Shown here: positions 1 through 8,145 of the stretch, one piece after another
Numbering within the stretch: the stretch's first letter is position 1
How the letters are laid out: every line of letters starts with the position of its first letter
Source: JBEBVQ01 sp964636205
GTDB lineage: Bacteria > Bacteroidota > Bacteroidia > Chitinophagales > Chitinophagaceae
Direction: 5' to 3'
DNA length: 13,338 nt
Assembly: GCA_964636205.1 (NCBI GenBank)
Contig: CAZWPF010000075.1
Location: 1-13,338, forward strand
Made by a program: the position numbers and the translations under genes
The notes under the pieces: generated by a model
What the model was told of the DNA's origin: nothing
Databases searched by the model: none
The model's input: only the letters and a program-made list of their open reading frames with translations

Positions 1-23
1 TATTTCAGCAATCGAACCAAACT

Positions 24-3000
24 ATGTTCAGGCGGTTTCCCTATCCCGGATGGTTACTAATTATTCTACTGATCGGACTGTCTGCCGCAGCCTTTAATCG
101 ATGGAATATAGCGCGGAATAAACCGGAACGAATCACCCGGGAGATTGCCGGAAACGTAAAACAACAACTGAAAGAATGGGATAAAATCAAAAGTGATCAG
201 AAGATTACAAGCCGGCTGTTCGAACAAGAACTGACAGAAGAAGAGCTCGAGTCTTTATTCCAATTACCCTTTCAATTATACGCGCGGGAAAACGATAGTC
301 TCATATTCTGGAACAAGAATATCATTTATGCCGATTGTAACAATGAGGGTCAATTAAATGAGGGTGCCCAACCGGACAATAGTATTTTTTATTCCCATTG
401 TGATACGATCTCAAAAGATCCTTTAAGAACCATCACTGTAGTCATTCCTATTGCCTGGATCTATCCCTTTGAAAACAATTACCTTCAGTCGCACTGGGTG
501 GCTTCTAAGCGTCTTCCCACCAATGTCAAAATTTCACGAGACTCCTTGGAAGGGTATTACCCGGTCAGTATAAATGAACAAAAACCTCTTTTTTATTTAC
601 GACTTCCGGACGACTACAATCCGGCAAGAACCCCATTCATCCCAACTGCCATATTATCCATCTTCGCAGTGGTGTGCATCTGCATCTGGGTAAACTTTAA
701 TGCCAGATACTTAACAAGGGAAAAAAATATTGCGGTCGGACTCATTTTCCTGGTTTGCGCTGTAATAGTAGGTCGTGGACTGGTTTATATGATGGGGCGT
801 CCCTTCCAAATGGATAAACTCTTGTTTTTTTCTCCCCAATTGTATGCTTCCAGCAGATTACTTCCCTCCCTTGGTGATTTAGTAGTCAACAGTGCCATCT
901 TCACATGGGTCTGCCTTTTCATATTTACACAATCCTCCTTTCGCACGTTTACATCAAGGTTAAAATCCGACAAAATACGCGGACCATTTTTAGTGCTGCA
1001 GGCATTTTTCATGATAGGCTGTACCAGTCTGGCAGTGCAGATGATCAGAAGTGTTGTCATGGACTCCATGATCTCTTTTGAGGTCAGCAATTTCTACGCA
1101 ATTGATTGGTACACTGTTACCGGTCTGATCTCTATCATGCTCACTGTCGCAAGCTGTTCACTATTGCTCTATATGCAAAATGTTCAGCTCAATTACATAG
1201 GTAAATGGAAGTATCCTCTGGTCTTGGCGGCAGGAGGGATGTATATTCTGATTTTTCATCCCAATCATGAACCCAATTTGCCCAATTATTACCTGCTAAT
1301 TTGGCTATTCGTGTTCATGTTTGTAATCGATAAAGGCTGGATTCAAATCAGTCGGGATCTGCTGGCACCAAAAACCATATTATGGGGGGTGTTTTTAAGC
1401 CTTTCCACCACCCTTATCATGCAGCATTTCAACTTTGAGAAAGAAAGAGAAACCAGAAAACTGTATGCTACCAAATTGTTGCAACAAAAAGACCCCGTTA
1501 CTGAGTATCTCTTTAAAGACCTAACTAATGCACTCTCTAAGGATCCAAAAATTCAGGGGTTCTTCGAACAACCCGGAATACGCAACAGGAGAGAATTAGA
1601 AAACAGAATCGAACTGCTCTACCTTCAGGGACATCTGAGCAAATATCAAGCACAATTCTTCCTTTTTCAACCTCAGGGACAAGGATTATTTAATACCCCC
1701 GCGGTTACAATGAAGTCTCTGGATGATCGCATTGTTCGCGCTACCAAAATCGAAGAAACCAATCTTTATTTTATAGAAAATGCTGTCGATAATCACTACT
1801 ACATAGCGAGAATTCCCATTCAAAACAAAGACTCCTTGCTTTTGGGATATGTATTTGTTGACCTGACACTTAAAAAGGAAAATAACGAGACTGTCTATCC
1901 GGAACTATTGCAACCCGGGCATATCGATGAATCTACTCAAAGAAAAAAATACCACTATGCAATTTATCAAGACAACCGGCTAATAGCACAGTCGGGACCG
2001 ATCTCCTTTCCACTAGAGATTGATAGCTCGCAAACTAAAAATCAAGGCTTCATATTTAATGAAACCAGACAAGTCTCCACCCTGTGGTATCATACAGATT
2101 CAGAGAAATCCGTGTCCGTTGTCTATTATAAAGAAACATGGCTCCGACTTACCACTATGTTCTCCTATCTTTTCAGTGTATCGCTGCTGATAATGATGAT
2201 TTCGATTCTGTTGAGTGTCTGGGTGAGCTACGCTTCGATGGGAAATCGGTCGATAAGAATCGGAAACATTACGCTGAGGCGTCGGATTCATTACGCAATG
2301 TTGGGAATCGTATTGGCCTCCTTTCTGGTAATAGGTATTGCAACTATTACATTTTTCAACAATCGCTACAAAGACTCCAGTAAAGATCGACTGCAGGAAA
2401 TCACCAGAAATATTGAGAACAGCCTGAAGCAATACTCAAAAGAGAAAAATTTCCCCGTGGAGTCACTTGACTTTTCAGATGAAAATCTGCTGACCGAGTT
2501 ACGATACATGATCAATGCATTGGCAAATCAATATAAAACAGACATCAACCTGTTTAGCACCGATGGAACACTAACTGCCACGTCGAGAACCGCAGTCTTT
2601 GACAAGCATCTCCTGGCTCCGGTCATGAGAGCGGATGCGTTCCACGAATTGGAAATTAAAAAAGCCTCACTCCTCATTCAGCGCGAAAAAATTGGCAGTC
2701 TTTCTTATCTCTCGGGCTACGTTCCGCTCCAGCTACAAAATGGACTCACGGCCGGATATTTAAACATACCATACTATGCCTCGCAGGATGAACTCAAATA
2801 TCAGGTATCCAATATCTTGATTGCCCTAATTAATCTTTATGCATTCATCCTTCTTATCTCCAGTTTATTGGCTGTGATTATCACCAACAAACTTACCAGG
2901 TCGCTGCACATGATTATTGATAAATTCAAGCGATTAAACCTGCAGCAAAACGAACTGATTGATTGGCCGTATGATGATGAAATCGGACTGTTGGTAAAGG

Positions 3001-3755
3001 AGTACAATAAGATGGTTCAAAAGGTAGAATCTCATGCACAGGTGCTTGCCCGAAATGAAAGAGAAACGGCGTGGAGAGAAATGGCGCGACAAGTAGCGCA
3101 TGAAATCAAAAACCCACTCACACCGATGAAACTGAATATTCAGTATCTGCAGCAAGCACTGAAGCAAAATCATCCAAATATTAATGATCTGACAACAAGA
3201 ATATCAACAACGATAATTGAGCAAATCGATAACCTTAGTTACATCGCTTCTGAATTTTCAAATTTCGCAAAAATGCCGGAAGCACAACCCAGTGTGATCG
3301 AACTGAACGAAATATTGGAAAGAGCTGTAGAGCTCTACTTGAACAAAAATAATGTTACTGTAACCTTCCATTCGACGACAGGATCTTTGCCGGTATATAT
3401 CGATAAAAGTCAGCTGCTCCGTGTATGTACCAACCTGATACAAAATGCCATACAGGCTATCCCGGAGGGCGAAGCCGGTATGATTGAAATTTCACTGGAT
3501 CGAGATCAAAAAAATGTAATTCTGTCCATTAGTGACAATGGCGGTGGGATACCTGAGCAGTTTCGCGATAATATCTTCAAGCCCTATTTCACCACAAAAT
3601 CTTCGGGAACCGGTCTGGGACTGGCAATGACCCGAAATATCATCGAATTTTGGAAGGGGGGAATTTGGTTTAAAACCGAAGAAGGAAAAGGTACCGTATT
3701 CTTTATCAAGCTACCCCTCTATATGAGTGAATCCGAAGAGGACAATGCAGAATGA
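24..3755 (+). CDS. Large multi-pass sensor histidine kinase, NtrY-like
   Basis: A membrane histidine kinase of 1243 residues, far longer than the usual 400-750. It should autophosphorylate on His1026 and pass phosphate to a response regulator, none of which lies in this window. Visible order: TM at about 9-25; an extracytoplasmic stretch to about 204; a bundle of about eight helices (205-470); a second soluble stretch (about 471-712); TMs at about 714-733 and 757-778; a third soluble stretch (779-929); TM at about 931-955; a HAMP-like linker; then the kinase core. Core motifs are the H-box VAHEIKNPLTP, the N-box NLIQNAIQAI (Asn1141), the G1 box SDNGGGIP (Asp1171), the F-box FKPYFTTK and the G2 box GTGLGLAM. 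The ATG at 24 leaves only 23 bases upstream, so the promoter is not visible. The core resembles NtrY; the signal is unknown. The catalytic assignment is firm, the topology is read by eye. Confidence 0.93.
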   Translation: MFRRFPYPGWLLIILLIGLSAAAFNRWNIARNKPERITREIAGNVKQQLKEWDKIKSDQKITSRLFEQELTEEELESLFQLPFQLYARENDSLIFWNKNIIYADCNNEGQLNEGAQPDNSIFYSHCDTISKDPLRTITVVIPIAWIYPFENNYLQSHWVASKRLPTNVKISRDSLEGYYPVSINEQKPLFYLRLPDDYNPARTPFIPTAILSIFAVVCICIWVNFNARYLTREKNIAVGLIFLVCAVIVGRGLVYMMGRPFQMDKLLFFSPQLYASSRLLPSLGDLVVNSAIFTWVCLFIFTQSSFRTFTSRLKSDKIRGPFLVLQAFFMIGCTSLAVQMIRSVVMDSMISFEVSNFYAIDWYTVTGLISIMLTVASCSLLLYMQNVQLNYIGKWKYPLVLAAGGMYILIFHPNHEPNLPNYYLLIWLFVFMFVIDKGWIQISRDLLAPKTILWGVFLSLSTTLIMQHFNFEKERETRKLYATKLLQQKDPVTEYLFKDLTNALSKDPKIQGFFEQPGIRNRRELENRIELLYLQGHLSKYQAQFFLFQPQGQGLFNTPAVTMKSLDDRIVRATKIEETNLYFIENAVDNHYYIARIPIQNKDSLLLGYVFVDLTLKKENNETVYPELLQPGHIDESTQRKKYHYAIYQDNRLIAQSGPISFPLEIDSSQTKNQGFIFNETRQVSTLWYHTDSEKSVSVVYYKETWLRLTTMFSYLFSVSLLIMMISILLSVWVSYASMGNRSIRIGNITLRRRIHYAMLGIVLASFLVIGIATITFFNNRYKDSSKDRLQEITRNIENSLKQYSKEKNFPVESLDFSDENLLTELRYMINALANQYKTDINLFSTDGTLTATSRTAVFDKHLLAPVMRADAFHELEIKKASLLIQREKIGSLSYLSGYVPLQLQNGLTAGYLNIPYYASQDELKYQVSNILIALINLYAFILLISSLLAVIITNKLTRSLHMIIDKFKRLNLQQNELIDWPYDDEIGLLVKEYNKMVQKVESHAQVLARNERETAWREMARQVAHEIKNPLTPMKLNIQYLQQALKQNHPNINDLTTRISTTIIEQIDNLSYIASEFSNFAKMPEAQPSVIELNEILERAVELYLNKNNVTVTFHSTTGSLPVYIDKSQLLRVCTNLIQNAIQAIPEGEAGMIEISLDRDQKNVILSISDNGGGIPEQFRDNIFKPYFTTKSSGTGLGLAMTRNIIEFWKGGIWFKTEEGKGTVFFIKLPLYMSESEEDNAE

Positions 3756-3765
3756 GAAAAAATAT

Positions 3766-3773
3766 TATTTTTG
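3766..3773 (+). promoter_or_regulatory. Possible Bacteroidota -7 box before the lipoprotein gene
   Basis: TATTTTTG matches the Bacteroidota -7 consensus TAnnTTTG exactly. It lies just after the kinase stop codon and 56 bases before the ATG at 3830. There is no TTTG at the matching -33 position (3745-3748 reads ATGC), so this is a half-match in AT-rich sequence. If real, it would start a transcript near 3780, which would exclude the upstream ATG at 3752 and favour the start at 3830. Confidence 0.3.
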
Positions 3774-3829
3774 AAAATTATAGGTTAATAAACGCCATTT
3801 GGCGGCATCATAACGCAACCGCCTCTATT

Positions 3830-5062
3830 ATGACCCGGAACCTATCCCTATCCATCTTCAGATTTATTCTGATCCCATTCGCATATTCGCTTTTATTACT
3901 TATGTCTTGCTCCGAAAATCTGCCGGAACAAACGGGACAGCAATCTCCTGTGATAGGCACTCAGCCCCTACTACCCAATAACTTTTATAAAAGACTGGAA
4001 GGCACGATTGGCGGTGCACCAGTGACCTTGCATCTGACTGCATTTAATGGTTGGCAGAGCGGATTTGCATTTATTAAAAACGGCGCATCTTGTGTATCTC
4101 TGGCCGCTTTTGTTGACAGCATCTTGAGTTCGGGGCTGCGGCTCGATGAAATGTGTATTACAGAAAGGCAGACGGATGGCGAATTTCAACCCTATTGGAT
4201 GCTTGAATTTCAGGGCGACTCCGTAAAAGGATACAGAATTGCGAACGCTCTCCTGGAAAAGGAAGAAATCCTAATGCAGGAAAAATACCCCAGGGGAAGT
4301 CATCCGATGGAACAAATTTACCATGCCCTCAGTGCCAACTATCAGGATAATGTCGACACACCTTATGTCACCAGTACCTTCAGTCTACTCTGGCCAATAG
4401 ATTCAGGAAAAACCGAGTCAATTAGTTTTCTAACGAAAGAACTGGCTCGGCTGGCCGGTTGTGAGGGCAAAGAACTACCCACAAAATACGACATACTACG
4501 CTGCATTACCGAAAAGGATAGCAGCTATTTCAGTGAATACAGGCGGATCATTACTGAAATGGATATGGAATCCGAGGAATTGACACGCGCGACCAATAAC
4601 CATTCGAGAGACATATTTTGGGACATCATCAGTAATGATAATGATTTGCTGACCTTAGAGATAATCAATAGCGAATACACAGGAGGAGCGCATGGCAATT
4701 ATTCTATCCAATATGTGTGTCTGGATTCCAGAATGAAAAAAATCTGGACTTTATCTGATATAATGCAAGTAGACAGTGCAGCACTGAGCGTATTATTGGA
4801 CATTGCAGCCAGAAAATATTTTAATATCCGGGAAGACCACTCCTTACAGGATCGATTGCTAGTAGCGCAAATCCAGGCAACCGACAATGTTTATATTACC
4901 CCTAAAGGTTTGGTTTTCTGCTATCAGCCCTATGAAATAGCCTCCTATGCTGATGGTGTCATTCAACTCTATATTCCTTATAGGGAACTCTGGCCCCTGC
5001 TGCAACCGGAATTTATCGAGAGAATAAAGTTAAATAAATCATACGGTGGACACGTAATCTGA
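3830..5062 (+). CDS. DUF3298/RsiV-like surface lipoprotein
   Basis: A predicted lipoprotein of 410 residues. From the ATG at 3830 the N-terminus is a textbook lipoprotein signal: a basic residue (Arg3), a hydrophobic core, and a lipobox Leu-Met-Ser-Cys with the lipidated Cys27. The same frame is open from an ATG at 3752 that overlaps the kinase stop by four bases, but that start would put 26 unrelated residues in front of the signal. The C-terminal half looks like the DUF3298 domain of RsiV/PdaC-type proteins: GGAHG at 285-289, then LDSRMKKIWTLSDIM and the late segment ITPKGLVFCYQPYEIASYADG. Some members of this family are anti-sigma factors that bind lysozyme and others act on cell wall, but here no sigma factor is adjacent and the role is unknown. 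The family call rests on motif recognition; the start choice rests on the signal peptide. Confidence 0.83.
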   Translation: MTRNLSLSIFRFILIPFAYSLLLLMSCSENLPEQTGQQSPVIGTQPLLPNNFYKRLEGTIGGAPVTLHLTAFNGWQSGFAFIKNGASCVSLAAFVDSILSSGLRLDEMCITERQTDGEFQPYWMLEFQGDSVKGYRIANALLEKEEILMQEKYPRGSHPMEQIYHALSANYQDNVDTPYVTSTFSLLWPIDSGKTESISFLTKELARLAGCEGKELPTKYDILRCITEKDSSYFSEYRRIITEMDMESEELTRATNNHSRDIFWDIISNDNDLLTLEIINSEYTGGAHGNYSIQYVCLDSRMKKIWTLSDIMQVDSAALSVLLDIAARKYFNIREDHSLQDRLLVAQIQATDNVYITPKGLVFCYQPYEIASYADGVIQLYIPYRELWPLLQPEFIERIKLNKSYGGHVI

Positions 5063-5072
5063 CCCGCTTAGC

Positions 5073-5101
5073 TTTGTCCTGAAAAAAAGAACTTATTTTT
5101 G
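5073..5101 (+). promoter_or_regulatory. Bacteroidota-type promoter for the YfiT-like gene
   Basis: TTTG at 5073-5076, a 17-base spacer and TATTTTTG at 5094-5101 match the Bacteroidota primary-sigma consensus (-33 TTTG, -7 TAnnTTTG). Transcription would start near 5108, giving a leader of under 20 bases before the ATG at 5125. The promoter lies in the 62-base gap after the lipoprotein gene and probably starts a separate transcript. The alaS promoter has the same architecture. Confidence 0.65.
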
Positions 5102-5124
5102 TTTCGTACCAAGAGACACCTGTT

Positions 5125-5670
5125 ATGGACGACGGTTATGAACATTTAAAATACCCAATAGGTAGATACCAGACCCCTGATCGGTATGAACCCGAGCTGC
5201 AAAACGAATGGATCGCTACCATTGAAGCACTTCCCTCCTGGCTTGACGCCGTGATCGAAAACCTGGACGCATCGCAATTAGACACTCCCTATCGCCCCGG
5301 CGGATGGACCGTCAATCAAGTAATCCACCATCTTGCTGATAGTCATATGAACGCTTTTATCCGACTCAAACTGGCACTTACTGAAGACAGCCCGGTAATC
5401 AAACCATATGATGAGCGTTTGTGGGCTGAGCTTCCCGATTATGAAGTAGTACCCGTCAATGTATCGATAACACTTTTACATGCACTGCATTACCGCTGGG
5501 GACAGCTGCTTAGAAATATGAACTCCGAAGACTGGGAGCGTAACTTTTATCATCCGGAACATGAGCGATATGTACCGATTTGGGAGTTAACCGATATCTA
5601 CGCCTGGCATGGTCGCCACCATACCGAACAAATCCGGAAACTACGCGAAAACAAAAATTGGTTATTATAA
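5125..5670 (+). CDS. yfiT: YfiT/DinB-like metal-dependent thiol transferase or hydrolase
   Basis: A protein of 181 residues, the normal length for the YfiT (BstA) branch of the DinB superfamily. These are four-helix-bundle metalloenzymes of the cytoplasm, annotated either as metal-dependent hydrolases or as bacillithiol S-transferases that conjugate the thiol to electrophiles. Visible family marks are GGWTVNQVIHHLADSHMN at 59-76, holding a metal-ligand histidine (His68 or His69), the segment IKPYDERLWAELPD, and the C-terminal WHGRHHTEQI with His162 and His166 spaced as the other two ligands. There is no signal peptide. The ATG at 5125 follows a good promoter. The next gene begins 38 bases downstream. 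Family identity is strong; whether the cell uses bacillithiol cannot be told from this window. Confidence 0.9.
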   Translation: MDDGYEHLKYPIGRYQTPDRYEPELQNEWIATIEALPSWLDAVIENLDASQLDTPYRPGGWTVNQVIHHLADSHMNAFIRLKLALTEDSPVIKPYDERLWAELPDYEVVPVNVSITLLHALHYRWGQLLRNMNSEDWERNFYHPEHERYVPIWELTDIYAWHGRHHTEQIRKLRENKNWLL

Positions 5671-5707
5671 GTGATCAGCCTTTTATAATCACCATTATCC
5701 GGAAGCC

Positions 5708-7630
5708 TTGATAATAAAGAACTCTAATCAGCATCTCAATCCCGTAAAGCGACTGCTTTTGCAGCTTTTATTGCTTTGCATGCTTTACGGTATAAGCAGA
5801 TGCTTTTTTACAATTGTCAATGCGAACCACTTCGACGGACTGACCACCGGGGAGTTTTTTGAGATCTGCTTACATGGTCTCCGTTTCGACATTTCCGGAA
5901 TTTTGGCCGTTAATGCGCTCTATATATTTCTGCTATTAATCCCTTTACCGGCAAAAGCATGGAGCGTCAGAGAGAAAATATCCCACTATTTATTTTTATA
6001 TAGTAACAGCATTGCGCTGATTTTTGAAATCAGCGACTGGGCATACTTCCCCTATAATTTTAAACGTGCAACTGCCGATGTACTCAATATGGTCAGTCGG
6101 AAAGGAGACTTTTGGCTGCTCTTACCCGGTTTTATCGTGGATTACTGGTATGTACCATTAGCAGTATTGCTGTATATATTAGTCTTTGTCAGACTGAATC
6201 GAAAAATCCGAAATGCTACTCCGATTGTTGGTCCGGCAAAACAAAATTTACTTGCTGTCTTAAGTCAGATTGGCCTGCTGCTTCTGCTTGCCGGAGGTAG
6301 TGTTGTGGGGATACGCGGCGGACTCCAATATGTGCCCATTAACTTGAGGAATGCCCTTCAGGCTACTGAAAGTAAATTCACTCCGATCGTTTTAAACACA
6401 CCTTTCAGTATCATAAATACATTGCAAAACCGGGAACTCCGGCCAATGGAATTCTATTCCGACGAAGAATTGAATTCCATTTTTAATCCTAAAAGGAACT
6501 ATCCTTCTCAGGGTTTTAAAAAAATGAACGTCGTAGTGGTGGTACTGGAAAGTTTTTCCAAAGAATTTACTAAACTGGGAGCCGGACAAAGTTATACGCC
6601 TTTTTTAGACAGCCTGATGAACCGATCGCTGACTTGTACACAGGCTTATGCCAACGCACTTAGGTCATCCGAAGGTATACCTGCAGTGCTGAGCGGCATT
6701 CCATCTCTAATGGATGAAAGCATTTCTACCAGCATTTACGCGACGAACAGGGTAAATGCCTTACCGGAACTGTTGAAAAAGAAAGGGTATAGCTCTGCAT
6801 TCTTTCATGGAGGAACTAACGGGACGATGAGTTTCGACGTGTATTGTGCAGGTGCCGGTTTCGATAAGTATTTCGGTCGGAAAGAATATAATAATGACGC
6901 AGATTACGATGGCAACTGGGGCATTTGGGACGAACCCTTTTTACAATATACCGCCAGACAACTCAGCGAACTTCCTGAGCCATTTTTCGGTGCCGTCTTA
7001 ACGCTTTCCTCTCACCCCCCTTATAATGTTCCCGATGAATATCGGGAGCAACTTCCTTCGGGAGATCTACCTGTTTATCGAACTATTGCCTATTCGGACA
7101 ATGCGCTGCGACAGTTTTTCGAAACGGTTTCGACCATGCCCTGGTTTAATAATACATTATTTGTGCTTACTGCCGACCATGCCTCTCCAATGGCGGGGGC
7201 CGACTATTACAAACAGCACATGGGTCGGTACGCCATTCCTATCATCTATTTCGCACCCGGAGATTCTCTTTTAATCGGCAACTACGGTCTGGTCAGTCAG
7301 CAAATTGATATCCTCCCTTCTATCCTTGATTATCTGGATTACGATTTACCATTTTATGCTCTGGGTAATTCTATATTTGAAGAGGCTACTCCACGTTATT
7401 CAATTAATTACAACAATGGTCAATATCAATGGCTATATCAAAATTATCTGATGCAGGCCGACGAAAATCAGATCTACTCACTCTATGCCTTCCCCGGCGA
7501 CAGCCTTTGTAGGGAAAATTTGATACCTGAACGTCAGACAATTGCAGATAATGAATTACTCCCATCTTTTAGAGCATTTATCCAAGAATATCGCAATGCA
7601 TTGATTTCTAACCGTATGTTTATAGATTGA
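5708..7630 (+). CDS. LTA synthase-like sulfatase-superfamily membrane protein
   Basis: An alkaline-phosphatase-superfamily membrane enzyme of 640 residues, the usual length for LtaS-like proteins. The N-terminal 210 or so residues carry about five hydrophobic segments; the rest is an extracytoplasmic catalytic domain. Expected metal-site and catalytic positions are present: Glu281 in VVVVLESFSKEF, the nucleophile position Ser320 in ANALRSSEGIPAVLSGIP (Thr in staphylococcal LtaS), His436 in SSHPPY, Asp490-His491 in TADHASP, and His504 in KQHMGRYA. A Gram-negative cell makes no classical lipoteichoic acid, so a role in transferring phosphoglycerol, phosphoethanolamine or a similar group to an envelope glycan or lipid is inferred. 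The start taken is TTG at 5708, since the frame holds no ATG between its upstream stop (5672) and 5780; that ATG would fall inside the first membrane helix. Confidence 0.88.
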   Translation: MIIKNSNQHLNPVKRLLLQLLLLCMLYGISRCFFTIVNANHFDGLTTGEFFEICLHGLRFDISGILAVNALYIFLLLIPLPAKAWSVREKISHYLFLYSNSIALIFEISDWAYFPYNFKRATADVLNMVSRKGDFWLLLPGFIVDYWYVPLAVLLYILVFVRLNRKIRNATPIVGPAKQNLLAVLSQIGLLLLLAGGSVVGIRGGLQYVPINLRNALQATESKFTPIVLNTPFSIINTLQNRELRPMEFYSDEELNSIFNPKRNYPSQGFKKMNVVVVVLESFSKEFTKLGAGQSYTPFLDSLMNRSLTCTQAYANALRSSEGIPAVLSGIPSLMDESISTSIYATNRVNALPELLKKKGYSSAFFHGGTNGTMSFDVYCAGAGFDKYFGRKEYNNDADYDGNWGIWDEPFLQYTARQLSELPEPFFGAVLTLSSHPPYNVPDEYREQLPSGDLPVYRTIAYSDNALRQFFETVSTMPWFNNTLFVLTADHASPMAGADYYKQHMGRYAIPIIYFAPGDSLLIGNYGLVSQQIDILPSILDYLDYDLPFYALGNSIFEEATPRYSINYNNGQYQWLYQNYLMQADENQIYSLYAFPGDSLCRENLIPERQTIADNELLPSFRAFIQEYRNALISNRMFID

Positions 7631-7677
7631 AATCTCGTTGTTGCAATGTATCTTTAACCAGTCAAAAAAGCATTGTT

Positions 7678-8139
7678 ATGTCACAAGGACTCTTACACCT
7701 TCACAATCTGCTGCGTTGGGCAGTTGTAATTTTCGCAGTTCTCACCGTAATTAGATCTTTCCGCGGCATGGGAGGTGATAAAACGTTTAGCGCCGGCGAC
7801 CGTAAAACGGCTTTGTTTTATATGATCAGCGTTGACCTTCAGGCAGCACTCGGCCTTGGTCTGTATTTCCTGAACGGCTGGTTCAATGTGCTCACTTCAG
7901 GTGGGGGTGTTATGAAAAATGAATATCACCGCTATTTCGCAGTAGAACACATGGTCGGAATGCTGATAGCATTGATTTTTGTTCACCGTGGTTATTCCGC
8001 TGTAAAGAAGAATATCGATGATCGCACCAAATTCAAACGTTTGTTCTGGTCTTCGCTAATATCCTTGATTATCATTCTGGCAATGACTCCTTGGCCGTTC
8101 CGTGAACTGATTGGTCGTCCTTGGTTTCCCGGTATGTAA
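7678..8139 (+). CDS. Four-helix membrane protein of unknown function with conserved-looking histidines
   Basis: A small integral membrane protein of 153 residues starting MSQGLLHLHNLLRWAVV. About four hydrophobic helices can be read. Histidines sit at the helix edges: His7 and His9 at the N-terminus, His84 and His91 in EYHRYFAVEHMVGM, and His103 in FVHRGYS. This pattern recalls small cytochrome-b-like or heme-binding membrane proteins, but I see no diagnostic motif and the function is not established. The C-terminus MTPWPFRELIGRPWF looks like a conserved tail. The frame is open back to a TTG at 7627 that overlaps the previous stop; the ATG at 7678 is preferred because the membrane protein begins there and the extra 17 residues look like unselected sequence. 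It ends 6 bases before plsC, so co-transcription is likely. Confidence 0.8.
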   Translation: MSQGLLHLHNLLRWAVVIFAVLTVIRSFRGMGGDKTFSAGDRKTALFYMISVDLQAALGLGLYFLNGWFNVLTSGGGVMKNEYHRYFAVEHMVGMLIALIFVHRGYSAVKKNIDDRTKFKRLFWSSLISLIIILAMTPWPFRELIGRPWFPGM

Positions 8140-8145
8140 TCGATT

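Noticed and set aside
785..3443. Several open frames of 60-110 codons on either strand within the kinase gene.
   Set aside because: They fall inside an intact, well-supported kinase reading frame and show no domain or start signal.
5671..5692. GTGAT and ATCAC could form a 5-bp hairpin after the YfiT-like gene, with a TATAAT in the gap.
   Set aside because: The stem is short, the loop is 12 bases and no T run follows. TATAAT lacks a well-spaced -35 box and is not the Bacteroidota consensus.
7649..7656. TATCTTTA resembles a -7 box before the small membrane protein.
   Set aside because: It mismatches TAnnTTTG at the last base and has no TTTG at the proper distance; read-through from the gene upstream is simpler.
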